This document shows positions 23,724-36,229 of a stretch of 64,000 nucleotides of DNA, in pieces (position 1 is the stretch's first letter; each line of letters begins with the position of its first letter). The notes under the pieces were generated by a model, which saw nothing but the letters and a program-made list of their open reading frames with translations, ran no database searches and was not told where the DNA came from. A program made the position numbers and the translations under genes. The stretch is from Anastrepha obliqua. Its lineage: Eukaryota > Arthropoda > Insecta > Diptera > Tephritidae. The DNA lies in assembly GCF_027943255.1 (NCBI RefSeq), contig NC_072895.1, positions 43,684,001 through 43,748,000 of the forward strand. The letters run 5' to 3'.

Positions 23724-26700
23724 ACTTTTATTAATTAATAATATCAATTTTTCATAAATATAAAAAATAGCCGGTAATTATTGAATGCCTTGGGAATTAC
23801 AAAACTAGGAACACAACTGGATTTGGTTTTTTTTACCACCACTTTGAAGTTGCTGCAATAAATATAGGGTGTTTGAAGAGGTGTGCCATTTATTTATTTG
23901 TTCGGTTAAAAGTAAAAAGATTATAAGTTTATTGAAGATAATAATGATAAATGAATGACTGCGCATAAAGGTCCCCGTTGCTTTTCCAATAGGCTTTGAA
24001 CGGCTGAAATAAGAAATTACATGGATATGTTTACGAGACTTACAAGTACAGTAGTTTGTTTCGATTTTAGCGAAATTTGAATTTAATTTTTTTAATTCGT
24101 GTGAAAACATTTCAACTCCCGAATTAGCAAAAGTATTTATTACAAGTGAGTAAATTAACTTCAACAAAAAAAAAAAAAAAAAAATAATTGATATAGTGGA
24201 GAAAAACAGTTCTGAAGATAATTCTTTATCATTGAAATGCATAGTAAACTACATCTAAAGAAAGTTACAATTAAAGAAAAGTACCGACGAATACTCTGCG
24301 TTAAATCAGTTGACACTTTTTGACCACGTTTTTATTTTCTTAATTAATTTTAATAATTTTTGTATAAAAATATGGGTCGTGCTCCCACAAAAATCATATA
24401 AAACCAAGTTTTAAACTTTGTGCAAATTAAAAAAAAACTCAACAAATGTTTAATCGAAATTTTTAGCAAAATTTCCGGTATGCAGTTTTATTGCCCATTC
24501 AATTTAAAGTGGCTCAAACATTGCGTTGATTTTAGAAAGTTTTTTTTTATATTGGTGATGAGTGTCTTCTTGCTATATAAAAAGATTTCCAACCTTCGTT
24601 ATATGAAAAAATGCATAAGACGGTCAGCAAAAAAGAAAAAAATTGTCAAAAATTAACCAGATTATTGAGTCACGCCAAACTTGCAATTTATAATATCAAA
24701 ATTCAATGGGCTATAAAACTCCTATGTATGCTATAGTTTTTTAACGCAGTGTAGGAGATAAAAATGGCAACGGTAAGAAAAAGTTTGCGTATGAGATAAA
24801 ATAACCATACCCTGAAAGAAGAAGAATAGCTCTCTGGAGTGCAGTGGCCTACAAAATCGTACCATAGGTATAGGTAGGTACATAGTTAGGTGAAATGGTT
24901 GAAGTACCACTCTGGGACTCCCCTAGTAGCACCAAAGCGCCGTTTTGATGCCATTATAAGAACTGCAACACGCATTTAACTACAGCCAACCAGTGTTGTT
25001 GATGTAATGGAGAACATTGGGACCCTAGGTCCACTATCCCAGAATGTCGAAGAAATGAGCACTCAGTGACCTTAATCGTCTAGCCCGGACATTTATAGAG
25101 AAAGTGCTCAAAAGTCTCCTTCTCTAAAAGTTTCTCACAGCTTGTGCAATGGGGTTTAAATGGTAAAGATTTTCTACTCCTTCCAATCCTGCCTCCTTGG
25201 AAAAATTGCACTGGCATGACCCTCAAACTCCTGTTTGCGGATAGAGAGATCTGTCTGAAGTCCAGAAGAGAAATAAGGTGTTAACTGCCTAAAAATGCTA
25301 CCATGTCCCTTAAGAGATTGCCTTCAGAGGCCAACCTCCTTTAACCTTATTACATTTTGAGCAGCGATGGAAATAAGATAAAAGTTGATGGGAAGTAAGT
25401 GCAAAAAAAAAAAAAATTCAATAACTTTTATAAAATTCAAAAGCTACAGAAAGCTAGGACGTGACAATAAAAATTCTCAAAAAACACTGCTGATTAGAGA
25501 AATATTATTTTCCTTGATAAGTTGAAATTTCAACTCTTTGGTAATGGTCGGGATGACGATTGGTTATAGATAATTATAATTCAAATATTTGTTTGATTCG
25601 AAAATTGATTGAAAATTGATCTTGCCCAATGTAGTTTGAACGAAAATTTCTTAACCAAATTAATCATGATGAGGTTAGTAAAAATTACTTAAGCGAACGA
25701 CGGGATTCTAACTCTCAAGATGTTACTGCTAAGTACATTATTATGTTTCGATAGTTCCGGAGAATCTACTGATAAGATGAGAAATGCAAAAAAGAGAATA
25801 TCACTATTGAAAGAATACGGAGAATAGCGTAAAAAGTAGAAGGTTCCATCATAGGTGATCACGAGTTGGTGCGAAAGGTAATAACGTGGTTTATTACAAA
25901 CCGTAATTCACGAAAGTGATCGTCTTATCCAATCACACACATATTCACTTCTGCCTACAAATGTAGGAATCTATAGTTTTATTTGTCATCATAATGGCAC
26001 ATACTCGTAGATATTTATGAGGTGCATTTTTCCATAGCAGAAATTTCACCGATGGTATACCTAAAACCGGAAAAATTCATTAATTTTCTTTTTTCCAGAA
26101 CAGATTAAGAATCAGTTGAAAGAGTTTCTATGATGAACAAGAACAAACAGTATATTTGCGCCTAATTATTTCATGGATTATATTAAGTTAAGGTAGTTCC
26201 CAGGACAGATTTTTATAGTACACTCTCTACGGTCCTTAAACTATACCGATCTTGTGGCTAAACCGATCAGCTTCTCCAGCGAGACTGTAATTAAATTGTC
26301 TATAAACTCGTCACATGAGGCTCGGACGCTACTCTAGTAGTCCCGTTAGAGGTGAAGGATGATAGATTTACCCGGTTTAGTCATTAACTATGGTGAAAAA
26401 ACAAATTGTGGCTCCCCTCGACTGCCGAGTCCCTTGCCGAGTCCTTTTGTATCTTAATTTTACATATATTTACACACTCGTATAATCAGTCGTCGTTCAG
26501 ATGACAACGAACCGACATGTTGATTTTTTTTCGTATATCACCAACCCAATCTCAGTAAACCCATCTCCTGTCACGTTAGCCAATCAGCTGATCTCTCGGC
26601 TCTCGCTCAGAGCCAAATAACGGTATTCTTTTTACCACGATTAGAGGTCGTATATTTGTGTTCGTGAGCTTCAGCAAGTTCCGTGTACTTCGTTTACCAT

Positions 26701-27291
26701 CTGTGGGCCAAAGTGCATGCGATACTCGACGAAACACCGCAATAAGAGAGACTCAGTACCGTAAAATGTTGCACAGCGCTGTTTTCAACCCCTCCTCTAT
26801 CTCTATATTCTAGGTTCTCTATATTCAAGATGGAAAAGTGAAAGAAAAACAAAAAAAAAAATGCTTGCCAGGGACAGAGAGTTTTAAAAAACAATTAGTA
26901 CAACACCCTGAAGATCAATAATTATTGATTATAATCAGTTCTTGCGCTCTTATTCCTTCTCATTTATATGACGCGTTGATTGTAAGTAGTGAAACAGATA
27001 TAAATATGGCAGAAATAAAAATAAAGCATTCAATTTTCAATTACCCGAGGCGCTCTATACAAGCCGCTTTATAAATTTCATTATCAGCTGCGAAGTAAAA
27101 CAAGCGCGGGTCAAGAAGCTACTGATTGATATTCAAAAAATAAATTTAGATGCTGATTTTAATACATACAAGGCCTTGGTTTTGTTGGTATGTAAATGTG
27201 TGTGTTTTCGTTTGTTTACTTGTTTGTTTATTTCTTTTAGAGAAAATTGCATTAATCATAGACAAATTCCACGTACTTACTTACACACTTA
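23720..27291. other. long spacer; possible decayed retroelement at 24840-25340
   Basis: Mostly AT-rich with no supported gene. The 24840-25340 block is more GC-balanced; its phrases (CTAGCCCGGACATTTATAGA, AAAGTGCTCAAAAGTCTCC) look like antisense of a non-LTR element's 3' region, but no protein can be read. Confidence 0.35.
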
Positions 27292-28497
27292 CAGGGTCCG
27301 GCACTCGAAGTGTAACCAATTAAAAAGGCCATAAATTTAGTTTGGAAAATTACTTTTATTCAATTCAAAGTAAAAATGTGTGAAATATTACAAAATTAAG
27401 AATCAATTTACTTATGCTCGATATGACCACCTTTTGCCTTGACTATGGCCTTGAAACGGTCCAGAAACGCATCGCAAACTGCCCGAATGTGACTTGCAGG
27501 TATTTTGGCCCACTCGCGGGTAATAGCATTTTCAGCGTCGCGATACTAGTGAATCTTTTAGTTCGAACCTTGCTCTCCAGAATGGCCCAAAGAGAATAAT
27601 CCATCGGATTCGCGTCTGTTGAATCTGAGAGCAATTGTTTGGACGTTATGAAGTTTGGAACGTTGGTTTTTAGTCATTCTTGGTTCACTCGAGCTTTGTG
27701 AGACTTTCCTGTTGAAAGGTCCATGTCTGCCACCGAAATGTTTGTCTGCGCACGGCTTCAATGCAACCTCCATAAAACATTCCGGATAATATTTCACATT
27801 TACCTTGAAGCCCGATTGGAGAGCGCCAATCTGCGATTACAGCAGCTCAAGCCATTACCTGTCGCGAGAGCTGCCTCCTGGTGGTCAATCGCTGACTCAA
27901 ATTCTCGTAGGAACGGTCGGTCAAATAAACCCTATCGTTTTGTGAGTTTACGAATCGCTCAATTTAAAAAATTTTCTCGTCAGAAAACACAATGTTCGGA
28001 ACACGGAAATTGACCACTTTCGGCCAAGCGAAACAATTATTTTGCGCTCTTAAGTCTGAATTGTTGCTGCTTTGGTGTGAGATCATGCTCCTTTTGGATT
28101 TTGCAAGGCTTGACTTTAAGATTATTTTTCAGTATCCATTTGGTTGACACTTCGTCGGGGATTCGCTCAAATCGCTTCTTCACTTTTTGAACCATTTCAC
28201 GTGACGTTGCAGTCTTTTGATGACCGCCTCTATGACGTTTTGCGAAACTGTATTTACTTTAAGGTGCTCGAGTTCGCAAACAACCGCTGGTTGTAATTTT
28301 CCAGCCAAATATAATACAATCACACTTTGAAATCCATTAGTGATTTTCTTTTTTCGCGTTTACTCTCGGCAAAGTGCTTCCGTGCGCTTGTAAACAATAC
28401 TCGGGACTGTCATTTAGCCAAGTAACAGACAGCTGATAGCCGTGCATGAGCTGGGCGAGCGGTCTGAAGTTGATTATACTTCGAGTGCCGGACCCTG
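27292..28497 (-). mobile_element. Tc1/mariner-superfamily element with intact ends, broken transposase
   Basis: The ends CAGGGTCCGGCACTCGAAGT and its inverted copy are each bounded by TA (27290-27291, 28498-28499). The minus strand encodes a transposase in pieces: ATSREMVQKVKKRFERIPD, an FSDEKIF segment (first catalytic Asp) near 27975, and a DANPMDYSLWAILESKVR segment (third catalytic residue region) at 27570-27630. Frameshifts and stops separate these. A shorter relative lies at 56265-56818. Confidence 0.85.
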
Positions 28498-30173
28498 TAC
28501 ATAAGCAATTACACACATACATATAAATATACACACAATCATACTAAGCAAGCTCTTCTCCGTCGCTTAGACAAAGTTGATAATTAATTTCGTAAATAGC
28601 CATATACTGCGTATCAGTGAGAGAGTGTACACTGTGAAAAAATTCTTAAATGCTGAAGCATGAAACGTGTGGCGAATTAAAAAATTTTAATCTTTTATCG
28701 AGATCTAGTGATCACTTTGTAATAGTCTAATATCTGTTAGAAGCGTTTATGATCACAATGCAAGAATCACAGAAACAAGATTGCACCTATCAGAGAGAGC
28801 GCAACGTCACATTAGTGTAGTTGTGCAGTGTTGCCTACCCTCTTATACACAAAATACGAAAAAATTGTGAGTTGGGTGCTTGTTTCTTTTTTTAATTTAA
28901 AGCTACCTAAATTCTGAGCTAAAAAACAAATCATATACCAAAATTCTGAGTTAAAAAACAAATCATAAATAAAAAATATAATAGCAGATTTCACTGCTAT
29001 TGAAAAATTTGATGTTCTGAAAGTGCAAATCTTAGTTTTTTCGCCTTTAAAGTTATGCAAGAATATTGGATCTTCTTCTCTTGACTCTTCTTTAAAATAT
29101 TTTTATAAGTTTTGAAAAGCCTTTGAATTTACTGAGTACAAATTAAAGCCATAGAAGTGTACTCATAGTAAAAAACAAAAATACCAGATAATACTTAAAA
29201 ACCATAACGTCCTTTTTGGCAAAAGAATACCTTATCTTGTTACATAATCTCAACAAGTATTTTTCGGCCTTTGTTTAAAGAAATCCTCTCAACATAAGTT
29301 TTAAATACATAGATAGATTTTTAAAACTCTGATTATACATATAGTTTGTAGTACATAACCATAACACATTTATTTAAAAAAACGCGTATAACTAAGACAA
29401 TTTTTCACGCATACAAAGTTCTTTAAGTAATTCAAGGAAAATTGAGTATTTCCTTTTCTTAAAATTGACTTTTAGTGCTATTTGGTATCCAAAACTAGGC
29501 AACACTGCAGTTGCGAGAGACTGCTCGAAGAAGAAGAACAAAAAACTTAGAAACAAATGTAAATAAAGCGAAGAAATAATCACCAACACCAACAACAATC
29601 GCAATCGCCGACAATATGACCAGATGATAAAAAAGTAAAGCTAAATAGAACAAAATGAATTATTGAACTATTTTTTTTTACTTATATTTACATAAATATA
29701 AATATTCCATTTTAATTAAAAGAAGTTAAAGAAATGTCAGAAAGAAGAACTAAAACTCGAAGGCTAGAGAACAAAAAATATGCTAAATCTACTTATGAAA
29801 ATGTTAGTCTGATCACACTGATCACCAATTGCACCAGTGCGACGTCACGAAAATCAACTGATATTGTCAAATTTGCCAAGATCAAAGTATTGGTACCACA
29901 ATTGGCGCCATCTTATTATTCTCTCCATCGTGATCCCAATAGAATTGCAAAATATGTATTTATGAAAAAAACAACAGAGTGAAGAGTGGTTTTGAATGAG
30001 AAAAGGCCCCCAAAGGCCAAAATGGCATAACAGTTCGAAAGTGCAAGAACGTACCTAAATATTTTTCTACTCCAAACTCATCGCCTTCGATTGGTTATGA
30101 ATTTCGGAATTTATCCACATTTTTTGTCTTAAAATGAGGCTAACTTTTGGATAGTTTATTATATATAAATATA
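28498..30173. other. spacer with a dispersed repeat at 29780-29935
   Basis: No gene supported. The block ACCACAATTGGCGCCATCTT near 29900 recurs in diverged form near 52655; both carry a GACGTCAC motif upstream. Confidence 0.4.
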
Positions 30174-30941
30174 TAAACCGTGGTTAAGTTTTAAGGGCCG
30201 GTGTTAATTTTGAATAAAAAACAATTCTTTTTAAGAAATTATTATCATTTATCTTTATTATGATAATATTAGTATGAATCAATTACGTATGGAACAAAAT
30301 ATCGGTCAAATAGCCGCCGCGGTCTCAGCGGCACACCTCCATCCGATGGTCCAAATTTTCGGTGACGCTGTGCCATAATTGAGGTTCTATGCCGTTAATG
30401 TGCCGAATTATCTCATCCTTTAGCTCTTGAATTGTTGCTGGCTTATTGACATATCGTCCACATCCATATCTTCCAATTCGAGTCATTAAAAGTTCGTTAT
30501 CATCTCACGATAGCGAACACTATTCACAGTAACTGCCTGACCAGCTCATTTTGGAAAAATACGGCCCAATGATGCCGCCGGCCCATAAACCGCACCAAAC
30601 AGTCACGCTTTGAGGGTTGCATTGGTTTTTCGGCAATCACTCTTGGATTATCACTCGCCCAAATGAGGCAATTCTGCTTATTGATGAATCCACTGAGGAG
30701 AAAATGTGCCTCATCACTGAAGATGATTTTCTTCACGAAGTGCGTGATATTGATTTTGATTTGAACGCCCGTTTTCATAATATGCCTTAATAACTTTAAC
30801 GCATTGCTCGATTGTGTATCTTTCCATGGTTCAAATTGAATTAGTCTGAAATTAAAAAATGTCAAATGAAATGCAGAAAAAAAATTGACGTTTAGGTGTG
30901 GTTCACACTCAACATCGGCCCTGGAAATTTAACCACCCTTT
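30174..30941 (-). mobile_element. Tc1/mariner-superfamily element, internally deleted
   Basis: The left end AACCGTGGTTAAGTTTTAAG and the right end (inverted) AAGGGTGGTTAAATTTCCAG form imperfect repeats sharing a GGGCCG(G/A)TGTT core. The minus strand reads FVKKIIFSDEAHFLLSGFIN (first catalytic Asp), KQNCLIWASDNPRVIAEKPM, then in other frames the C-terminal KPATIQELKDEIIRHINGIQ-type end near 30420. The N-terminal DNA-binding half and the segment with the second Asp are lost. Confidence 0.75.
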
Positions 30942-30943
30942 AT

Positions 30944-31054
30944 AATTGGCGCGTACACCCTTTTTGGGTGTTTGGCCGAGCTCCTCCTCCTATTTGTGGT
31001 GAGCGTCTTGATGTCGTCCACAAATAGGGGGACCTGCAGTTTCAAGCCGACTCC
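30944..31054 (-). repeat. SINE 3' part
   Basis: Begins with AATTGGCGCGTACACCC and includes the hairpin CACCCTTTTTGGGTG, then GGCCGAGCTCCTCCTCC and ends in the CAAGCCGACTCC block. It abuts the end of the Tc1/mariner element. Confidence 0.75.
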
Positions 31055-31269
31055 TATGTATATATTTGTGTTGATCTGTGGTAATAAAAAAAAAATATTT
31101 CTAAGTCGTTGAGAAAGCAGATGCATTCAAAACTGCCAGTTTGGTTTTTTTTTTGCGGCCGGAATATGACAAGTCACAACTTCTCTGCTCGTCAATTTGT
31201 AGTGAAGCAACAAGGGGTTAACGATAGTCAAGCGGCTTATAGTCGCTTACAATCGGCATACTTAGCCCA

Positions 31270-31480
31270 GTGCTTCCAAGTGTAGGTTATTTCTTTGCAT
31301 ACTTAAGGCAATGAAAAGCAATGAAATCGGATAACAGTTTGAACGGCACGTGGTGAAAAGAAAGTTGACCGCCTTACGACGGGATCAAACCTTATTGCAT
31401 ACTTTCAGGTTATGCCCTTTGAAAAGCAATGGTATTAGATAACAGTTTGTCAAAATGAAGATAATGCAGTGCTGCCAAAT
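31270..31480. repeat. imperfect tandem duplication upstream of serpin C
   Basis: Two diverged copies (about 31270-31360 and 31393-31480) share TTGCATACTT, GAAAAGCAATG and GATAACAGTTTG in the same order; CCAGTGCTTCCAA at 31269 pairs with GCAGTGCTGCCAA at 31468. Each copy holds one GATAA motif. Confidence 0.5.
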
Positions 31481-32089
31481 CATATCCAACGTTGAATTAC
31501 AGAGATTTTCTTTCGTTTTATTCACTAATAGCTAGGTGGTTGGTGAATCGAAAGCAGTTAATATCATATTGAGTTTTTCGATGGAGGCATAAAAATTTTT
31601 TATTAAAGTAAAACATAGAATAGCAGATATTACTGTCTGAAATTAATTGAATGAATGAAGTTAATTTAATTAATGTAAGGTTGAATAATAGAACACAATG
31701 TCGTGCAGCGACCGATTGTTTAAAACAATTTTTTCGATCTTTCAATGGTATAAATTTTTACCCAAAACTTACCACAATGTGGATTGGATTTTTCAATTCT
31801 GGTGAATTTATAGATTTGAGTTCTAAACAGATTTTGACTGATTAAAAACCATTTCCATGTATATATTTATATAATTATTTACGGTGTTAAAAAATATTTT
31901 TCTCAGTGTACAGCTTTTTCTTATGCTAATAGGCGATCGTTGTAGTCTAATTCTTTCGCGAATTAAAAATGTACGGCAGTAGTGCGAGAAAAAATTGTGC
32001 CAAGTATTTAGTCGTAATTTAGCATAACAACCGATCGCAGCTAAAACCTTAATCACCACCATCAAATCTCAAATTCAAACAGGCACAGC

Positions 32090-33566
32090 ATGAAAGCCCT
32101 GTTATGTAAGTAGAGTAAAAAAACAAAACAATAATATAATAATTGCTCACAAATCAAAGCTCAATAAGCACCAAATTAAATTATTCACAGTTTTAACCGC
32201 ATTGGCCACGCTGGGCAGTTACCTGCCCGCCTCTGCTGCCACAGTAGGCAACCAAGGCGAAACAACTGAACGCAATCTCTTCGCTGCCGACATTTATCAA
32301 ATCATAGCTGTGGATCATTTGGGTGAGAATGTTGTGATCTCACCTGCAGCCATACAGACGGCTATGGCCTTGGCCTTTTACGGCGCCAAAGGTCGCACTG
32401 CAACTGAAATTCAGGCGGGCATACGTCTCGGCTCAGCTAATTCCGATGAAGTGGTGCGTCGTTTCAGCGCTTTTCAAAATGCTTTCACGCGCAGCAACAA
32501 TTTACGTTTATTCAATAAAATCTACATAAACGAGAATTTAGAGTTCAAAGCCAATTTCAGAGATATTGCTCGACGCAGCTTCGACTCCGATCTCGAAACG
32601 GCAGACTTTCATCCACCCTACAACAAGCGTACCGCCGATCGCATTAACAAAGAGGTAGAACAAAAAACCCTAAATAAAGTCACCAATATTCTGCAGCCGC
32701 AACAATTGAACGATCTGACTGAGGGTGTAATGGTGAATGGTATAGCATATAGTGCACCTTGGTTGAACGCTTTCAAGGCGGGCAAGACTGAGCGACGCGA
32801 ATTCTCTTCTGGTGGTCGACGTTCGGTGAATGTGGATATGATGTGGACAGTGAATAATTTCCGCTATGGCGAAGTAAATGAGCTGGATGCAAAGGTGATC
32901 GAGCTGCCCTATCAGAATATTGAATATTCAATGCTTGTGCTGTTGCCGAACCAAATGAATGGTTTGTCTAGTCTGGTGCAGCGTTTGTTGGGCAAGAATT
33001 TGGTTGGGCTCGTGGATAGTCGTTTGAGCTCGCAAAAAGTTGAGGTACGACTGCCGAAATTTGGTTTCGAATTTGGTGTCAGTCTGGAACAGCCGTTCGC
33101 GAAGGTGAGTGAAAGTATGTGCGGAAAGAAAGCAAGCGCAGAGAATAGAGCATTTAAGTAGATGCCTTTTTAGTTAACTAATAACGGATACAATTTACAT
33201 GTAACAGTTAATAGAAAGATAATACTTTCAGCTTGGCGTTTCGACTATGTTTAGCCGACAAGGCGATTTCGGTCATATGTATCGCATGTTCGTGAGTCAT
33301 TACATCAATAGCGCCAACCACAAGGCATATGTGGAGGTGACCGAAGATGGTTCAGTACAGTCACTGGAATCTGGAGGCAAGTTTTATATTTGCGAGTAAA
33401 CATATTTTCCTAGCAATTTATTTACGAATTTCTGACATTTTTAGGCCTGAAGAGCTTTTTGACATTCTCGCGTCCGAAATCGTTCGAAGTGGATCATCCA
33501 TTTGTGTTTGCTATCAAACATGAGGACTCGATCATATTTATAGGTCATGTCACATTCAACGTTTAA
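32090..33566 (+). CDS. serpin C: secreted serpin, non-canonical hinge, GC-AG intron
   Basis: Spliced frame of 398 codons: exons 32090-32105, 32191-33104, 33232-33376, 33445-33566. Exon 1 (16 nt) plus exon 2 give MKALLFLTALATLGSYLPAS, a signal peptide. The core shows HLGENVVISPAAIQTAMALA, YSAPWLNAF, then LGVSTMFSRQGDF and the terminal EVDHPFVFAIKHEDSIIFIG. Intron 3 begins with GC (GGAG|GCAAGT), the standard GC-AG consensus; the nearest GT donor would put exon 4 in the wrong frame and lose the conserved C-terminus. The hinge EDGSVQSLES has Val, Gln and Leu in place of the small residues, so inhibition is doubtful. Loop length to the HPF motif is 31 residues, one shorter than serpin A. Neighbours on both sides are transposons. 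Confidence 0.9.
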
Positions 33567-33617
33567 GACAGATTGAAGTCGAAAAGCAAACATTAAAGTT
33601 AAACTTTGAAAGGTTAC

Positions 33618-33623
33618 AATAAA
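33618..33623 (+). other. polyadenylation signal of serpin C
   Basis: AATAAA 52 nt after the stop codon. Confidence 0.6.
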
Positions 33624-34423
33624 GTAGGCATTAATAGAATTTAAAAAAAATTCCAATAAATCCAGTTATCGCATTTGGAAGTGATTTACTTTCACTATAA
33701 TTTGAATTTTTTTGTTTGGTATAACAAAATCAAGAAGGCGTTTTTTTTGTCGGTTCTGATTGAAAAATCTTCGACAACATACACAAAAACAAAAAATGGT
33801 AGACAGTGATGCCAGATGTTTATTTTTTTTTAACTGTAAACTTCCGAAATAAAAAACTGTATTTTCGACCACAATGTAGAAATTTTTTAGAAAATTAGGG
33901 CTTTCTAATTTTAATAATTATATTTGTATATAAAAACAAATGAAATTCAATTCATTTTTTATAAATTTCCTTGCTCATTTTTGTATATATTTGATACGAT
34001 ACCTGGACTTTAATGCTATCTGAAACATTTCTTTAAGAAATCTTTTGCTCTTAAAATCCCAGAGAAAGCTGGAGTTTTCAAATTATTTTTTATATATTAT
34101 TTGAATAAAAAATTTGGGATGTTTTGTTTTACAATAAATCAAAGAAATAAAAAATTAAATATTATTTAATTAGTTCGTTCAAATCTGAAAACTGTAAGTT
34201 TTACTATGAATTAATTTAAAAAACTGAAAGTTTGAATGATAGAGGGAAGTATCCACCTTACCAACTAGCATATGATTGACTAGAGAGCTGTCGCCTTCCA
34301 TTGAAATAAACTGCCACAGGCATTGTTCACTACCTTATCAGTATATTTAGCCACCAAGAGGTGATGAGCTTTCAGGCCTTCAGGTGCTCTTCCACTGTTA
34401 AGTAGCTGCATTTTCCCACAGTA
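33624..34423. other. spacer, nothing recognised
   Basis: AT-rich, no frame or repeat identified. Confidence 0.4.
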
Positions 34424-35677
34424 CGAGGGGTGCCTTTTATATTTCGGGATTAGAGAACAAAAACAAATTTTAATCATCGAAAATCACTTTATTGTTTTTC
34501 TCCATGAAGATCTATACACTTTTGCATGCCTTTGAAACAATTGTCGAAGCACTTTTGCCACTCTGAATGCCGCAACCGCTTCTTCAGGTGTCGAAAAACG
34601 TTGACCTCTCAGTTTGTTTTTTACGTATGGGAATAAAAAAAAGTCATTCGGTGCCAAGTCAGGACTATACGGCGAATGACCCATTAATTCGATGTTTTGG
34701 GTGCTCAAAAATGCAGTTTTTGAGCCGATGTATGAGAGCTCGCATTGTCCTGGTGAAGAGTGATCCGTCTTTGGCGATTGGTTTTCCTAATTTCTTGGAA
34801 GACAACTGGCAAACAAATGGTTGTGTACCACTCAGAATTTACTGTTCTACGTTGCTCTAGTGGTACGGTTGCGACATGTCCAGTTTTTCCGAAAAAACAG
34901 GCGACCATTTGCTTGGAAGTGCTTCGTGCGCGAACAACTTTTGTTGGATTTGGCTCATCTTGAAACACTCATACAGTCGACTGCTGTTTTCTTTCGGGCT
35001 CATACGCGTAAATCCATGATTCATCACCTGTCACGATATCATAGACGTGTTTCGAAGCCCCGCGATCGTATTTTTTGAGCATTTCCTTCGACCAATCGAC
35101 ACGAGCCTTTTTTTTGAGCGATTGACAAATTGAGTGGGATACAACGCGAACAAATTTTTTTGACAGTCAAATGTTTATGCAATATTGAATGTATGCTGGT
35201 CCCACTAATGCCTAAGATTGTCTCAATCTCACGATAGGTCACATGACGATCTTGCAATATCAGTTCGCGCACAGCATCAATGGTTTTCGGATCAACAACT
35301 GATTTTGGACGACCTTTACGAAATTCGTCTTGGAGTGAACTACGACCACGATTGAATTCACCATACCATCGATAAACACTGGTCCTTGATGGAGCTTCAT
35401 CGCCAAAAAATGAATTAAGTTCATCCATGCAATGTTGCTGAGTTAATCCACGTCGAAAGTTGTAAAAAATAATCGCACGAAAATGTTCACGATTTAATTT
35501 CATTTTTGGACCGAGATGAATTTTTTAAGTTACTGTAAACAACACAAATAGCGCTGGTATTTCAAAATGTTCTGAGTACATAAAAGCCAAAAAATGTCAA
35601 ACTTTGCGATACAGCTGTCAGTTGTCAGATTGCAACACCAGGGTTGCCAAATCCCGACGTATAAAAGGCACCCCTCG
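34424..35677 (-). mobile_element. full-length mariner with TA duplication, frameshifted transposase
   Basis: The ends CGAGGGGTGCCTTTTATAT and, inverted, CGAGGGGTGCCTTTTATACG are flanked by TA at 34422-34423 and 35678-35679. The transposase starts at ATG 35503 (MKLNREHFRAIIFYNFRRGL) with the DELNSFFGDEAPSRTSVYRW helix-turn-helix region. It loses frame near 35080, around the first Asp (VTGDESWIY). It resumes as FQDEPNPTKVVRARSTSKQM through LHQDNASSHTSAQ (second Asp), shifts again, and ends HSPYSPDLAPNDFFLF (third Asp). At least two frameshifts make it inactive. Confidence 0.9.
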
Positions 35678-35805
35678 TATTAATTGTGGCAATGCCATTA
35701 TTTGCGTCGAACCGTGTTGCCGTTTTCGAAATCTCGAATGAAGTGAATTAAATTTTGTAGTGACTCCCATTAAAAAATATATTTAACTTAATTTAGATGC
35801 AGCTG

Positions 35806-36229
35806 TTGTTGTTGTAGCAGTTTGTCAAATTATGCCTAGTATAGCAGTAAAGTCACCGATCGTTGCCATCTATCTCATTGAACGGTAGGGTTAGGAAACA
35901 TTCTTGTTCGACAGACGGGACTAGAGGGAAATCGCTCTTAGATGCGTGGGTTAGTGGGCGTGTGAACAGGAGGTTGGTGTCTACTTGGGGTATCTTCTCA
36001 TTGAGTATATATATGTTTCAATTCTGGATATGTAGGTCACACGAGACAGTTAAAGCTCTTCGCCTAGAATGGATCGAAGAGCGAGAGTGCATAAGTTGGA
36101 GACATGCGGAGAGTGCAAGTTCATGATGCTGGTAAAGCACTTTCGGAGAATGTCCTTGATAGGCTGTCTGTGTACTTTAATATCCAGTGGTTGTTGTGTG
36201 TCCGACCGGATCTCAGATAAGTATAGTAC
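35806..36229. repeat. dispersed repeat beginning (GTT)n-GTAGCAGTT
   Basis: The opening GTTGTTGTTGTAGCAGTT and the following lightly matching 60 nt recur at 51940. No protein can be read. It may be the 3' region of a retroelement. Confidence 0.35.

Noticed and set aside
33377..33400. Alternative GT donor just after the serpin C exon 3 end
   Set aside because: It puts exon 4 out of frame and destroys the VDHPFVFAIK terminal motif.
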